Below are positions 43,504-54,435 of a DNA stretch of 64,000 bases, in pieces (position 1 is the first letter of the stretch; each line of letters begins with the position of its first letter). The notes under the pieces were generated by a model that searched no databases, was not told the origin of the DNA, and saw only the letters and a program-made list of their open reading frames with translations. The stretch is taken from contig NZ_JACHJJ010000005.1 in the NCBI RefSeq assembly GCF_014203605.1, positions 1-64,000 on the forward strand. Direction: 5' to 3'. The translations under genes were made by a program, and so were the position numbers. Source of the DNA: Thiemannella venezuelensis (GTDB lineage Bacteria > Actinomycetota > Actinomycetes > Streptosporangiales > Streptosporangiaceae).

Positions 43504-44778
43504 ATGAGCCGACTGATTCCCCGAGCGATCGAGCCTCTCCTGCACGAGCTCGCCTCCGGGCTGCGGATCGTCATCGTCAACGGGCCGCGACAGTCGGGGA
43601 AGACCACGCTCCTCCGGCAGGCCCACGCCGTGCGCGGCGGGCAGTACGTGACGTTGGACGATGAGAAGACGCTGGCCGCCGCGTTGGAGGATCCGGTCTC
43701 CTTCGTCAGGGGAAGGCCACGGCCGCTCATCATCGATGAGATCCAGCGGGGTGGCGACAAACTCGTGCGGGCCATCAAGATGGCCGTGGACGAGAGTCGA
43801 GACCGTGGCCAGTTCATCCTCTCAGGGTCCAGTAAGTTCCTCACCATCCCCACACTCTCCGAGTCGTTGGCGGGACGCGCCGGCTTCCTCGACCTGTGGC
43901 CCCTGTCGTTGTCCGAGCGAGTGGCAGGGCCGATCGACTTCATCGAGCGGGTCTTCGAGGAGCCGCAGTCGCTGATCGGGGCGCGATCGGAATGGAGCCG
44001 CGAGGACTACCTTGAAGCGATCATCCGAGGCGGCTATCCGGAGACGTTCCCACTCAAGTCGGACCTCGCGAGGTCCAGATGGTACGAGGGGTATGCGTCG
44101 ACGATCCTCAACCGTGACATCACCGACTTCGCGCAGGTGCACCACGTCGGAAGTCTTTCCCGGCTTCTCGTCCTGATCGCTGCGCGGGCCGGGAGCCCCG
44201 CTGTTCTGGCGGACCTGGCCCGCGACGCCGATCTGGGGAGGGACACCGTGCGCAACTACCTGAGCTACCTGAACATGGTGTTCCTCACCAACGACCTTCA
44301 GGGGTGGGCGGCGAATCTGAACACCCGGGCGGCCAAGACCCCGCGCACGTACATCACCGACTCGGGACTGGCCACCCAGCTTCTCTCCGTGACGCGTGCC
44401 AAACTGCGCACCCCCGGACACAGGGCGCTGGGAGGGCTGCTCGAGACCTTCGTGGTGGCAGAGCTGACCAAGCTCAAGGCCATGAGCCTGAGCCGCGTCG
44501 ACCTGTACTTCTACAGGGACAGCAACGACCATGAGGTGGACATCGTTCTGGAGAGTCCTCGCGGTGAGGTGGTCGCCATCGAGGTGAAGGCCAGCGTCTC
44601 TCCCGGGCTCGGGGCGGCCAAGCATCTGGTGTGGCTGAGGGAGAAGCTGGGAGACCGGTTCGTGGCCGGAGTGGTCCTCCATCTGGGAGAGCAGGCGCTC
44701 TCCTTCGGGGACCGGATTCTCTCGCTGCCGGTGTCGGCCCTGTGGGGACACACTCGTCTGCCGGGCTATACAGATTGA
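43504..44778 (+). CDS. AAA ATPase with DUF4143 C-terminal domain
   Basis: The 424-residue protein has an AAA_14-type ATPase domain (about 15-150: Walker A NGPRQSGKTTLL, Walker B PLIIDEIQ, sensor LSGSSKF). A winged-helix-like middle follows (DLARDADLGRDTVRNYLSYL), then a DUF4143 domain. HEVDIVLESPRGEVVAIEVKAS there has the Asp...Glu-x-Lys arrangement of a PD-(D/E)xK nuclease-like fold. The family is widespread, patchily distributed and of unknown function. TATCGT six bases before the ATG suggests a leaderless transcript. It stands alone between metG and tatD, flanked by repeated short motifs, with signs of recent acquisition. Confidence 0.88.
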   Translation: MSRLIPRAIEPLLHELASGLRIVIVNGPRQSGKTTLLRQAHAVRGGQYVTLDDEKTLAAALEDPVSFVRGRPRPLIIDEIQRGGDKLVRAIKMAVDESRDRGQFILSGSSKFLTIPTLSESLAGRAGFLDLWPLSLSERVAGPIDFIERVFEEPQSLIGARSEWSREDYLEAIIRGGYPETFPLKSDLARSRWYEGYASTILNRDITDFAQVHHVGSLSRLLVLIAARAGSPAVLADLARDADLGRDTVRNYLSYLNMVFLTNDLQGWAANLNTRAAKTPRTYITDSGLATQLLSVTRAKLRTPGHRALGGLLETFVVAELTKLKAMSLSRVDLYFYRDSNDHEVDIVLESPRGEVVAIEVKASVSPGLGAAKHLVWLREKLGDRFVAGVVLHLGEQALSFGDRILSLPVSALWGHTRLPGYTD

Positions 44779-44790
44779 CGGGTCACCTTA

Positions 44791-44866
44791 TGATTTTCAT
44801 GGGTCAGAAGCGTGATCTTCATGGGATGAGCTAACGATTTTCAGCTACGTCAGCAGGGTTTTCAGC
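44791..44866 (+). repeat. downstream cluster of TGATTTTCA-type motifs
   Basis: Four related elements after the DUF4143 gene: TGATTTTCATGGG (44791), TGATCTTCATGGG (44813), CGATTTTCAGC (44835) and GGGTTTTCAGC (44856), spaced 21-22 bases start to start. The regular spacing equals two helical turns, as for co-operative protein binding. The rest of the interval to about 45075 holds no convincing gene. Confidence 0.7.
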
Positions 44867-45075
44867 TGTTGCGCGTCCGGTTGATGGACTATGGCCCGCT
44901 CTCGATGACGCGGTAGCGGAGAGTGGGAGAAAGTGGTCGGTTGGAGGGCCGGAGGCAAGCCGGCAGGACGTCGGAGTCGGCTTGGCGGTGTTCCACGGGC
45001 CGGCCGCCTCACTCGACGGGATCGTTCCGCCGGCCGTCGTCGGTCCCGTCGAGATCGCCCTGCCCTGGTCGCCCC

Positions 45076-45300
45076 TCAGCGCTGGGTGGGGGTCTGGTTC
45101 ACGTCACGCCGGTAGGCGTAGTGGATGAGCCCTTTGTGGAACTTGCCCACCTTGTCGTACAGCGCGCGAGCCGGGGCGTCTTCCAGCGTGTTCCAGTAGA
45201 GGCCTGGGAAGCCGCGCTCCTTGGCATCCCGCGCCACCCACTCGATCACCGCCGTCGCGATACCCTGCCGCCGGACTTCCGCATCCACGAAATCAGCGGT
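45076..45300 (-). pseudogene. GNAT acetyltransferase lacking its N-terminal part
   Basis: About 75 codons encode the second half of a GNAT fold: DAEVRRQGIATAVIEWVARDAKERGF (acetyl-CoA loop and helix), GLYWNTLEDAPARALYDKVG, and an ending IHYAYRRD. The N-terminal half (about 70 residues) is missing. Upstream of residue Asp the frame runs into the TGATTTTCAG motif cluster at 45308. A normal gene was apparently cut at the edge of the island. Confidence 0.75.
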
Positions 45301-45307
45301 GGGCTGC

Positions 45308-45365
45308 CTGATTTTCAGCTGGTGCAACCGCTGATTTTCAGGCACTATGACCGTCATTTTTCAGG
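45308..45365 (+). repeat. third cluster of TGATTTTCA-type motifs
   Basis: CTGATTTTCAGC (45308), CTGATTTTCAGG (45331) and TCATTTTTCAGG (45354), again 23 bases apart. These abut the truncated end of the GNAT gene. Together with the clusters at 43423 and 44791 they bracket a segment of about 1.9 kb. Confidence 0.7.
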
Positions 45366-45523
45366 AAGCGCTCCGGGACTCCGGGGCCGGGGCCGGGTCG
45401 GTGCTCAGGGCTCGGTGGCCTGCCGGGTGGAGCGCCGGTGAGAAACGCGGCGGTGGGTTCTCACGTTCTGTGGAGAGACGCTCTCAGGACACCCGCCGGC
45501 CGGCTGGCGGTAGGTTGGGCCGT

Positions 45524-46378
45524 GTGACCACGATGCCCGCCGCGCCGGAAGCGCTGACCAGCGAAGTCTTCGACAGCCACTGCCACCTCGACATCATGGT
45601 GGGCAACCGCCAGGCGTCCTCGGGTGATCCCGTGGCGCAGGCCGCGCAGGCGGCCGGGGCGAGTGTGGAGAAGATCCTCGAGGAGTCCCGGGCGGTCGGG
45701 GTGACCCGGCTGGTCACGATCGGCTACGACCTGGCCTCCTCGCGGTGGAACGCCGACGTGGCCAGAATCCACCGCGACGTCTACGCCGGGGTGGCGATCC
45801 ACCCCAACGAGGCGCACGCCGCGACCCCCGAGGTCCTGGCGGAGATCGAGGAGCTCGCGGGCGAGCCCCAGGTCAGGGCGGTCGGGGAGACCGGCCTCGA
45901 CTACTACCGCGACTGGGCCTCCAGGGACGACCAGCACGCCTCCTTCCGGGCGCACATCGAGATCGCCAAGCGGACCGGCAAGGCCCTGGTCATCCACGAC
46001 CGGGAGGCCCACGACGACGTGCTCCGCGTGCTCGCCGACCAGGGCGCGCCCGACGCGGTGGTCTTCCACAGCTACTCCGGTGACGCCGAGATGGCCGAGA
46101 AGTGCGCCGAGGCCGGCTACTTCATGTCCTTCTCCGGCCCGGTCACCTACAAGAACGCCGGCTACCTTCGCGAGGCGGCCCGGGTGGCGCCCAGGGAGCT
46201 GATCCTGGTCGAGACCGACGCGCCCTACCTGCCGCCCATGCCGCACCGGGGCAAGCCGAACGCGCCCTACCTCATCCCGCTGGTCGTGCGCTGCCTGGCC
46301 GAGGTCAAGGGCATGGAGGCCGGCGAGCTGACCGCCGCGATCAGCGCGAACGGGGAGCGGGCCTTCGGGGCGTGGTGA
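45524..46378 (+). CDS. tatD: TatD-family metal-dependent hydrolase/DNase
   Basis: The 284-residue TIM-barrel hydrolase has the family pattern VFDSHCHLD (His-x-His), AVGETGLDYYRD, ALVIHDREAHDD, VFHSYSGD and LVETDAPYLPP. TatD proteins act as 3'-5' exonucleases or metal-dependent deoxyribonucleases. TAGGTT seven bases before the GTG start indicates a leaderless transcript. In many actinobacteria it lies between metG and rpf-rsmA-ispE; here metG is separated by the ATPase island. Confidence 0.95.
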   Translation: MTTMPAAPEALTSEVFDSHCHLDIMVGNRQASSGDPVAQAAQAAGASVEKILEESRAVGVTRLVTIGYDLASSRWNADVARIHRDVYAGVAIHPNEAHAATPEVLAEIEELAGEPQVRAVGETGLDYYRDWASRDDQHASFRAHIEIAKRTGKALVIHDREAHDDVLRVLADQGAPDAVVFHSYSGDAEMAEKCAEAGYFMSFSGPVTYKNAGYLREAARVAPRELILVETDAPYLPPMPHRGKPNAPYLIPLVVRCLAEVKGMEAGELTAAISANGERAFGAW

Positions 46379-46497
46379 GCCGCCGGGCCGGGAGCGCCAC
46401 CGGGAGGCCGTGACCGGCCCGCCCGGTCTCAGCGGGTCCGCCGGCGGGTCTCGGCCGGGCCGGCGGTCTCCCGCCGGCCCGGCGCGTTCCGCGAGGT

Positions 46498-47913
46498 TCA
46501 GCCCGTGGCGGAGCCGAAGTCGGCGGAGCCGCCGCGGTCGAGGGCGGGGACCTTCCCCGCTCCGGGGGCGGCCGGGGTCGCCGCGCCGTCGTTGCGGCCC
46601 AGCAGCGTCACGCCTCCCGACGTCCCCCGGTCGGGGGCACCGGCGACGATCTTGTTTCCGCTGGCCGCCACCGACCAGCCGAAGCGCTCGCCGGGCCCGG
46701 TCCCGTCGACCACCCGGGCCCGGCCGGAACCGCCGCCCACCGGGAACAGGCTCACGCTGCCGCGCTGGTCCGGCCCGCGGAACGGGACGCCCACCACCAG
46801 CCGGAGCTCCCCGCCCTCGGAGAAGGCCACCGCGAAGCCGTACCCGTCGCCCGCGACACCCTCCCGGCCCTGGCCGAACGTGGGCCCCGGGGTGATCTCC
46901 GCCGTGCTGGAGGCCTGGAAGAGCTGGACCACGCCGGAGTCCTTCACCGACTCGCCGTCGCCGAGCGGCGCGCCCACGGCCAGGTAGGAGGTGTCCCCGT
47001 CCTCCCCGTAGGCGAGGGCGTAGCCGAACCGGTCGCCGGCGTCGGCCTCGGTGATCTCACGCAGGTCCCACTTCTTGCTGACCTGCTTCCCCCGGTTCTT
47101 CCGCACGTCGAACAGGACGCCGATCGCCCCCGAGTCGAGCTTCCCCTCGCCGGCCTGCACGCCCGTCCCGTCGTCGTTCTCGTACGGCAGGCCGATCGCG
47201 AGGTCGAGCTCGCCCGCCGTCCCGCCCAGTCTGCCCAGCTCCACCGCCCAGCCGAACATGTCGCCGACCTCGCTGTTGCCGGTGACCCCGTCTGTGCTCT
47301 GGGAGATCTTCCAGGGCCGGTCCAGGGCCGAGGTCTCGAACAGGTGGGCCGCGCCGGAGTCGGCCACCCCGTCGACGTTCTCGTGCGGCGCCCCCACCGC
47401 GACCAGGGGGCCCCGCGCGGCCAGGGACCAGCCGAAGTGGGCGTCGGCCTCCGGCTCGGCGGCGGTCAGCCGGACGGGGTCGCGCGGGGTCCCGCCGTAC
47501 ACCACGTAGGCCGCCCCGGCGTCCTCCCCGGCCGGCAGGTCGGCGTACGGCGCGCCGACCAGCAGGTCGGCGCAGCGGTCGCCGTCGATGTGGACCAGCC
47601 GCACCGACCAGCCGAAACCGTCTCCGGCGGCGGGCCCGGGAGCGGTCACGACCGCCCCCTCCCCGCTCCGGCCGGACAGCACGTGCACGGCTCCCGCGCC
47701 GTTCACGGTCTCCGCGCCGTCCGCGCCCGCCACGTCCGCGAACGGGTCGCCGACCACGGCGTCGTCCACCCCGTCGCCGTCGAAGTCGCTCTCGCCCGCC
47801 GAGGCGCAGGGATCGGGGGCCGCGGCGACGGGGACGGCGGAACCGGGGACGGGGGCGCCCGCGGGCAGCACGGGGAGCGCCGCGGCGAGGAGGAGGGAGA
47901 GCAGGAACCTCAT
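46498..47913 (-). CDS. secreted FG-GAP repeat (integrin alpha-like propeller) protein
   Basis: The 471-residue protein has a signal peptide (about 1-32) and seven FG-GAP repeats. Calcium-loop motifs such as DFDGDGVDDAVVGDPFAD occur, with repeated FGWSV/FGYALAYG and LAVGAPLGDG blades. Such propellers bind proteins or glycans outside the cell. Its ATG overlaps the stop of the upstream kinase gene (ATGA), so it is translated with the kinase and may be its ligand-binding or surface partner; the partnership is inference. Confidence 0.9.
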   Translation of the reverse strand: MRFLLSLLLAAALPVLPAGAPVPGSAVPVAAAPDPCASAGESDFDGDGVDDAVVGDPFADVAGADGAETVNGAGAVHVLSGRSGEGAVVTAPGPAAGDGFGWSVRLVHIDGDRCADLLVGAPYADLPAGEDAGAAYVVYGGTPRDPVRLTAAEPEADAHFGWSLAARGPLVAVGAPHENVDGVADSGAAHLFETSALDRPWKISQSTDGVTGNSEVGDMFGWAVELGRLGGTAGELDLAIGLPYENDDGTGVQAGEGKLDSGAIGVLFDVRKNRGKQVSKKWDLREITEADAGDRFGYALAYGEDGDTSYLAVGAPLGDGESVKDSGVVQLFQASSTAEITPGPTFGQGREGVAGDGYGFAVAFSEGGELRLVVGVPFRGPDQRGSVSLFPVGGGSGRARVVDGTGPGERFGWSVAASGNKIVAGAPDRGTSGGVTLLGRNDGAATPAAPGAGKVPALDRGGSADFGSATG

Positions 47914-49739
47914 GACAGCCTCACCTCGATCTCCCCGCCGCCCTCGACCACCCGGCCGGTCAGCCGGGCCGGGGTGCGCGCCGGGGGCAGGTCGTAGACG
48001 AACTCGCCGTCGACCCTGCCGCCGGGGGTCAGGGCGGTCGGCAGCTCGGGAGCGAGCGCTCCCGGATCGTGGGAGACGCCCCGGTCGTCCACCAGGGTGA
48101 GCGGGGTGCGGGCGAGCGGGACCAGTTTTCCGCCGGTGTTGACCAGGATCCAGCGGACCACGCAGAACCGGCCGCGTTGCGGTGTGGCGCCCCGGTAGGA
48201 GGCCAGGCCGCAGGCCGGAGCGCGGGGGATGATCAGGTGCGGGTCCTCCACGGGGGAGCCGAGCGCGATCCGCCGGCCGACGTCGGTGTTCCCGGCGGGA
48301 GCGGAGGCGCCCGGCGAGGGCGTCGCCCGCCCGGCACCGTCACCGCCGGTGTTGGCCAGCACGACTCCTGTCACCGCCAGCGCCGCCACCGCGGCCAGCC
48401 CGGCGATCATCCAGCGCCGCCGCTCCCGGCCGGGAGCGGCGGCGCCCGGGGAAGGGGCGCCGGGAAGCGGGGGGCGGACCCCCTGGCCCGGTGGACCGCC
48501 TCCCGGTGCCGGCGCGGGGGTCCCGGGGGCCGCGGCACGCGCTCCCGCGCCGGCCTGCGGGGCCCCTGCCCCGTCTCCGGGCGGGGAGGGGAAGAAGGTG
48601 GATCCGGTCTCCGGGAGCGGGAGCGGGCCGGGCGCCGGGGTGGCGCCGCCCGGCGGCAGGGTCCCGGACGCCGGGGAGGCGCCGCCCGGACGGGTGCCGG
48701 CCCCGGACTCTCCCGGGGAGGTGTCGGACGTCCATGGATACGGGGGCGGCGGGGTGTCCGCCTCCGCGCCGAGCGTGCCGATGGCGCCGAGCGTCTGGGT
48801 GGAGTCGGGCTCGACGTTGGGCGGCGGCTGCCACGACTCGCCGAGCAGGTCGGTGGCGACCAGCGTGGGCGGGTCCACCCGGAGCTGCGGGGACGGGCCG
48901 CCGGACGGGGCCGCGATCCCCCCGCCGACCAGGGCGATCAGCAGGTCCTGCGCGGTCGGGCGCTGGTAGGGGTCCATCGCGGTGGCGCGGCGGGCCAGGT
49001 CGTTCAGCGGCGCCGGGAGCGCGCCGAGGTCGGGCGGGCTGTTGAGCAGCCGCGTGGCCATGGTGATCATGTCGCCCCGGCCGTACGGGTGGCGGCCGTT
49101 GCCCGCGTAGGCGACCAGGCAGCCCCAGGCGAACACGTCGGCCGCCGGGGTGATCTCCTGGCCGCGCACCTGCTCGGGGGCCCACCAGCCGGGGCTGCCG
49201 AGCACCTCGCCCGACTTGGTGAACCCGGAGGTGGAGTCCAGCGCGCGGGCGATGCCGAAGTCGATCACCCGCGGCCCGGACATGGACAGGATCACGTTGG
49301 CGGGCTTGAGGTCGCGGTGGACCAGCCCCGACACGTGGATGGCGGCCAGCGCGGCGGCCACGCCGAGGGCGACGCCGTGCAGCGGCCCCGGTTCGAGCGC
49401 GCCGTGCTCGGCGATCTGGCGGGAGAGCGGGGTGCCCGCGATGTACTCGGTCACCATGTACGGCCGGCCGTCGCCGGCGTTGCCGTTGTCGAGCACCTGG
49501 GCGGTGCAGAAGGAGGCCACCCGCCGGGCGTTGTCCACCTCCGCGTGGAACCGGGCGGCGAAGCCGTCCTCGATCGCGAACTCCGCCTTGACCACCTTGA
49601 CCGCCACCGGCCGCCCGGTCGGCGCCAGCGCCATGTAGACGGTGCCCATGCCGCCCTCGCCGAGCCGGCCGAGCAGGCGGTACGGCCCGATCTGCTCGGG
49701 ATCGCCGGGCCTCAGCCCTCCGACACCGGCCTGGTTCAC
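47910..49739 (-). CDS. transmembrane serine/threonine protein kinase
   Basis: PknB-like Hanks-type kinase of 609 residues. The kinase domain (about 15-275) has GEGGMGTVY, VAVKVVKAEF, HRDLKPANVILS, DFGIAR and the APE-like WAPEQV. A long disordered Pro/Gly linker with Thr-rich sites follows. One membrane helix comes next (WMIAGLAAVAALAVTGVVLANTGG, about residue 440), then an extracellular domain with two Cys and an Ig-like strand pattern ending in REV. I chose the GTG at 49739 (GGAGAG five bases upstream); a GTG at 49802 with GGGAGG is a serious alternative. No PASTA repeats are present. Confidence 0.92.
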   Translation of the reverse strand: MNQAGVGGLRPGDPEQIGPYRLLGRLGEGGMGTVYMALAPTGRPVAVKVVKAEFAIEDGFAARFHAEVDNARRVASFCTAQVLDNGNAGDGRPYMVTEYIAGTPLSRQIAEHGALEPGPLHGVALGVAAALAAIHVSGLVHRDLKPANVILSMSGPRVIDFGIARALDSTSGFTKSGEVLGSPGWWAPEQVRGQEITPAADVFAWGCLVAYAGNGRHPYGRGDMITMATRLLNSPPDLGALPAPLNDLARRATAMDPYQRPTAQDLLIALVGGGIAAPSGGPSPQLRVDPPTLVATDLLGESWQPPPNVEPDSTQTLGAIGTLGAEADTPPPPYPWTSDTSPGESGAGTRPGGASPASGTLPPGGATPAPGPLPLPETGSTFFPSPPGDGAGAPQAGAGARAAAPGTPAPAPGGGPPGQGVRPPLPGAPSPGAAAPGRERRRWMIAGLAAVAALAVTGVVLANTGGDGAGRATPSPGASAPAGNTDVGRRIALGSPVEDPHLIIPRAPACGLASYRGATPQRGRFCVVRWILVNTGGKLVPLARTPLTLVDDRGVSHDPGALAPELPTALTPGGRVDGEFVYDLPPARTPARLTGRVVEGGGEIEVRLS

Positions 49740-49964
49740 GTTCTCTCCACGGGGGGACTCCCCTTCCTCGCCGACCGTCCCCCGAGGGCTAACGGTATCC
49801 ACAACGGAACCTCCCGTGTCCATGATGCGTCGCCGCATGGCGTTCGATGCGGGAAACTTGTCGGATGACGTGGGAAGAGGGAAAGTGATCGAACGCGGCG
49901 GGCGGGCCCCCGGGCAGGGTATCCGGGCGAGTGCCGGTTCCGAGCCGTCGGGCGGGGAACAATC

Positions 49965-50810
49965 ATGAGCCTGCTGGGGCCGGTGGAGATACGTAATTTG
50001 GCGGAGAAGCTGGATATCCGGCCGACCAAGAAGCTCGGGCAGAACTTCGTGATCGACGGCGGCACGGTCCGCCGGATCGTCCGGGTCGCCGGGCTCCGCC
50101 CCGACGACGTGGTCATCGAGGTCGGGCCGGGCCTGGGCTCGCTGACGCTGGCGCTGCTGCCCGAGGCCCGCGCGGTGGTCGCGGTGGAGATCGACCCGGT
50201 CCTCGCCGCCCAGCTCCCGCTGACCGTCGCCGAGCGCGCCCCGGAGCTGGCCGGGCGGCTCACCGTGGTGCTCGCCGACGCCATGCGCGTCCGGCCGGAG
50301 GAGCTGCCGGAGCACCGGCCGACCGCGCTGGTGGCCAACCTGCCCTACAACGTCTCGGTGCCGGTGGTGCTGCACCTGCTGGAGACCCTGCCCTCGCTGC
50401 GGAACGTGCTGGTCATGGTGCAGTCGGAGGTGGCCGACCGGCTGGCCGCCGTACCGGGGTCGAAGATCTACGGCATCCCCTCGGTCAAGGCGGCCTGGTA
50501 CGCCGACGTCCGCCGGGCGGGCCCCGTCGGCCGGACGGTCTTCTGGCCCGTCCCCAACGTGGACTCCGGCCTCGTCGCGATGACCCGCCGCGAGCCGCCG
50601 GCCACCGGGGCCGCCCGTGAGGAGGTCTTCGCGGTCGTGGACGCCGCCTTCGCCCAGCGGCGCAAGACCCTGCGCGCCGCCCTGGCCTCCTGGGCCGGTA
50701 CGGCCGCCGCCGCCGAGCACGCGCTGCGCGCGGCCGGGGTCGACCCGTCGGCGCGCGGGGAGCAGCTCACGGTCGAGGATTTCGCCCGGATCGCCGAGAA
50801 CCGCCCGTAG
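49965..50810 (+). CDS. rsmA: 16S rRNA (adenine1518/1519-N6)-dimethyltransferase
   Basis: RsmA/KsgA dimethylates two adjacent adenines near the 3' end of 16S rRNA during late 30S assembly. The 281 residues have [10 protein letters not shown], the AdoMet loop [21 protein letters not shown] and the catalytic [10 protein letters not shown] motif. Loss of such enzymes confers kasugamycin resistance. It runs in the same direction as ispE, 127 bases upstream of it. Confidence 0.97.
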   Translation: MSLLGPVEIRNLAEKLDIRPTKKLGQNFVIDGGTVRRIVRVAGLRPDDVVIEVGPGLGSLTLALLPEARAVVAVEIDPVLAAQLPLTVAERAPELAGRLTVVLADAMRVRPEELPEHRPTALVANLPYNVSVPVVLHLLETLPSLRNVLVMVQSEVADRLAAVPGSKIYGIPSVKAAWYADVRRAGPVGRTVFWPVPNVDSGLVAMTRREPPATGAAREEVFAVVDAAFAQRRKTLRAALASWAGTAAAAEHALRAAGVDPSARGEQLTVEDFARIAENRP

Positions 50811-50937
50811 TGTACGGGCGCCGCCCACGGGGTGCGGCTACCGCCCGCGGGATGCGGCGCCGGTCCGGCGGCGTGGGCGGGAAGGCGGTCCCGTTACGAT
50901 CGGACACCGTGAACGACGAGTGTTCCGAGGGGAATCC

Positions 50938-51840
50938 ATGGACTCCGTGACCGTCCGCGTTCCCGCCAAGGTCAACCTGCAGCTGGCGGTGGGGCCGCTC
51001 CGCGACGACGGCTACCACGACCTGGTGAACGTCTTCCACGCCGTCTCGATCTTCGACGAGGTGACGGCCGTCGCGGAGACCGGGATGAGCGTCCGGGTCG
51101 AGGGCGAGTCCGCCGACCAGGTGCCCGAGAACGACGACAACCTCGCCATCCAGGCCGCCGTCGCGCTGGCCCGGCACGCGGGCCGCTCGTACGGCGTGAG
51201 CCTGGCGATCCGCAAGGCCATCCCGGTCGCGGGCGGCATGGCGGGCGGGAGCGCGGACGCCGCCGCGGCGCTGGTCGCCTGCAACGAGCTCTGGGGGCTC
51301 GGCCTGCCGGTCGAGGACCTGATGGAGATCGCCGCCGACCTCGGCAGCGACGTGCCGTTCGCGCTGCTGGGCGGGACCGCGGTCGGCACCGGCCGGGGCG
51401 AGCGGCTGACCCCCCTGGAGGTCGGCGGAAGGTTCCACTGGGTCCTCGCCCTCGCCGACGGAGGCCTGTCCACGGCGAAGGTCTACGGAGAGTGCGACCG
51501 CGTCCGCGCGGAGGGCGGCGAGCAGGTCGCCGCGCCGCGGACCAGCGAGGCGCTGCTGGCCGCGCTCCGCGCCGGCGACGCCAAGGCGCTCGGCGCCGAG
51601 CTCGCCAACGACCTGGAGCCGGCCGCCCTGTCGCTGCGCGGCTCCCTGGCCCGCACCCTGGACGCCGGCCGCGCGCACGGCGCCCTGGGCTCCCTGGTTT
51701 CCGGCTCCGGTCCGACCTGCGCCTTCCTGGCCGAGTCCGAGGCCCACGCCGCCGCCCTGGCCGCCGCCCTCACGGAGGCGGGCGTCGCCCGCGACGTCCT
51801 GACCGCCCACGGCCCGGTCCCCGGCCCCACGGTGGTGTGA
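50938..51840 (+). CDS. ispE: 4-diphosphocytidyl-2-C-methyl-D-erythritol kinase
   Basis: IspE phosphorylates CDP-methylerythritol in the MEP isoprenoid pathway. The 300 residues show the GHMP-kinase layout: VRVPAKVNLQLAVGPLRDDGYHDL, the phosphate loop PVAGGMAGGSADAAAAL, and GSDVPFALLGG. GAGGGGA precedes the ATG. It follows rsmA, a common bacterial arrangement. Confidence 0.96.
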   Translation: MDSVTVRVPAKVNLQLAVGPLRDDGYHDLVNVFHAVSIFDEVTAVAETGMSVRVEGESADQVPENDDNLAIQAAVALARHAGRSYGVSLAIRKAIPVAGGMAGGSADAAAALVACNELWGLGLPVEDLMEIAADLGSDVPFALLGGTAVGTGRGERLTPLEVGGRFHWVLALADGGLSTAKVYGECDRVRAEGGEQVAAPRTSEALLAALRAGDAKALGAELANDLEPAALSLRGSLARTLDAGRAHGALGSLVSGSGPTCAFLAESEAHAAALAAALTEAGVARDVLTAHGPVPGPTVV

Positions 51841-51885
51841 GCGCCGGAGTGAGCGCGTGCGGTCGTTGGATACCCTTGTCCCACG

Positions 51886-53700
<1,815 letters not shown>

Positions 53701-53810
53701 CGCGCCGCCCCCGAGGCGGGGCGCTCGTGCGGCGCGGCGTGGAACGGACCCAGGACGAGGGCCGGTCCGTTCCCGGTCGTCCCGGACCCGGATCTCCTCC
53801 GTCCGGAGGA

Positions 53811-53849
53811 TTGCCTCTGTGTATTCTATCTGTTAGATATATCTAACAG
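53811..53849 (+). promoter_or_regulatory. promoter with PadR-type palindromic operator
   Basis: TTGCCT at 53811 and TAGATA at 53834 are 17 bases apart. The perfect 20-base palindrome CTGTTAGATATATCTAACAG (53830-53849) covers the -10 region and probable start site. The AT-rich palindrome directly before a padR gene indicates autorepression. Confidence 0.8.
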
Positions 53850-53865
53850 AGAGAAGGAGGTGCCG

Positions 53866-54435
53866 ATGGCACGGCGGAGCCAGACGGAGACGGCGGTCCT
53901 GGGGGGCCTGAGCATGCACCCGATGACGGCCTACGCGCTGCGGGAGGCCATCCGGGACGTGCTCGGGCATTTCTGGAGTGAGAGCTTCGGGCAGATCTAC
54001 CCGACGCTCAACGCCCTCGAACAGCAGGGCCATGTGGAGCGCCGCGAGGGACCGCGCTCCGGCTCGTCGACCTTCGTCATCACCGAGTCCGGCACCGCGC
54101 GCCTGCGCGAGCTGCTGAGCGAGCCGATCACGGCGGCGCCCCCGCGCAACGGGCTCCTGCTGCGCCTGTTCTTCGGCCGGGTCCTGGGCGCGGAGAAGTG
54201 CCGGGAGCTGCTGCTGGAGGCGAAGGCGGACGCGGAGCGGAGCCTGGCCGAGTACGACCACCTGGCCCGCACGCTCTCCGCCGAGGAGGAGGGCTCCGCG
54301 GACCTGCCCTACGTCCTGATGACGGTCTCCGCCGGCAGGCACGACGCCGAAGGCGTCCTCGCCTGGATCGGCGAGGCCCTCGCCCTGCTCGGAGACGCCC
54401 CCGCGAACGACGCCCCCGCGAACGGAGAATCATGA
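53866..54435 (+). CDS. PadR-family transcriptional regulator
   Basis: The 189-residue protein has the PadR winged helix (ETAVLGGLSMHPMTAYALREAI, GQIYPTLNALEQQGHVERREG) and a VirR-like C-terminal helical dimer domain. GGAGG five bases before ATG 53866 settles the start. Its gene is overlapped by the downstream CPBP protease gene (ATGA), so the two are translated together, and a 20-base palindrome sits over the promoter. It probably responds to a hydrophobic or phenolic compound, as related proteins do; the ligand is unknown. Confidence 0.93.
   Translation: MARRSQTETAVLGGLSMHPMTAYALREAIRDVLGHFWSESFGQIYPTLNALEQQGHVERREGPRSGSSTFVITESGTARLRELLSEPITAAPPRNGLLLRLFFGRVLGAEKCRELLLEAKADAERSLAEYDHLARTLSAEEEGSADLPYVLMTVSAGRHDAEGVLAWIGEALALLGDAPANDAPANGES

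Noticed and set aside
44791-45365. Possible CRISPR-like array of TGATTTTCA motifs
   Set aside because: Repeats are only 10-13 bases, imperfect and in both orientations across the island, and no cas gene is present. Protein-binding or insertion-associated motifs fit better.
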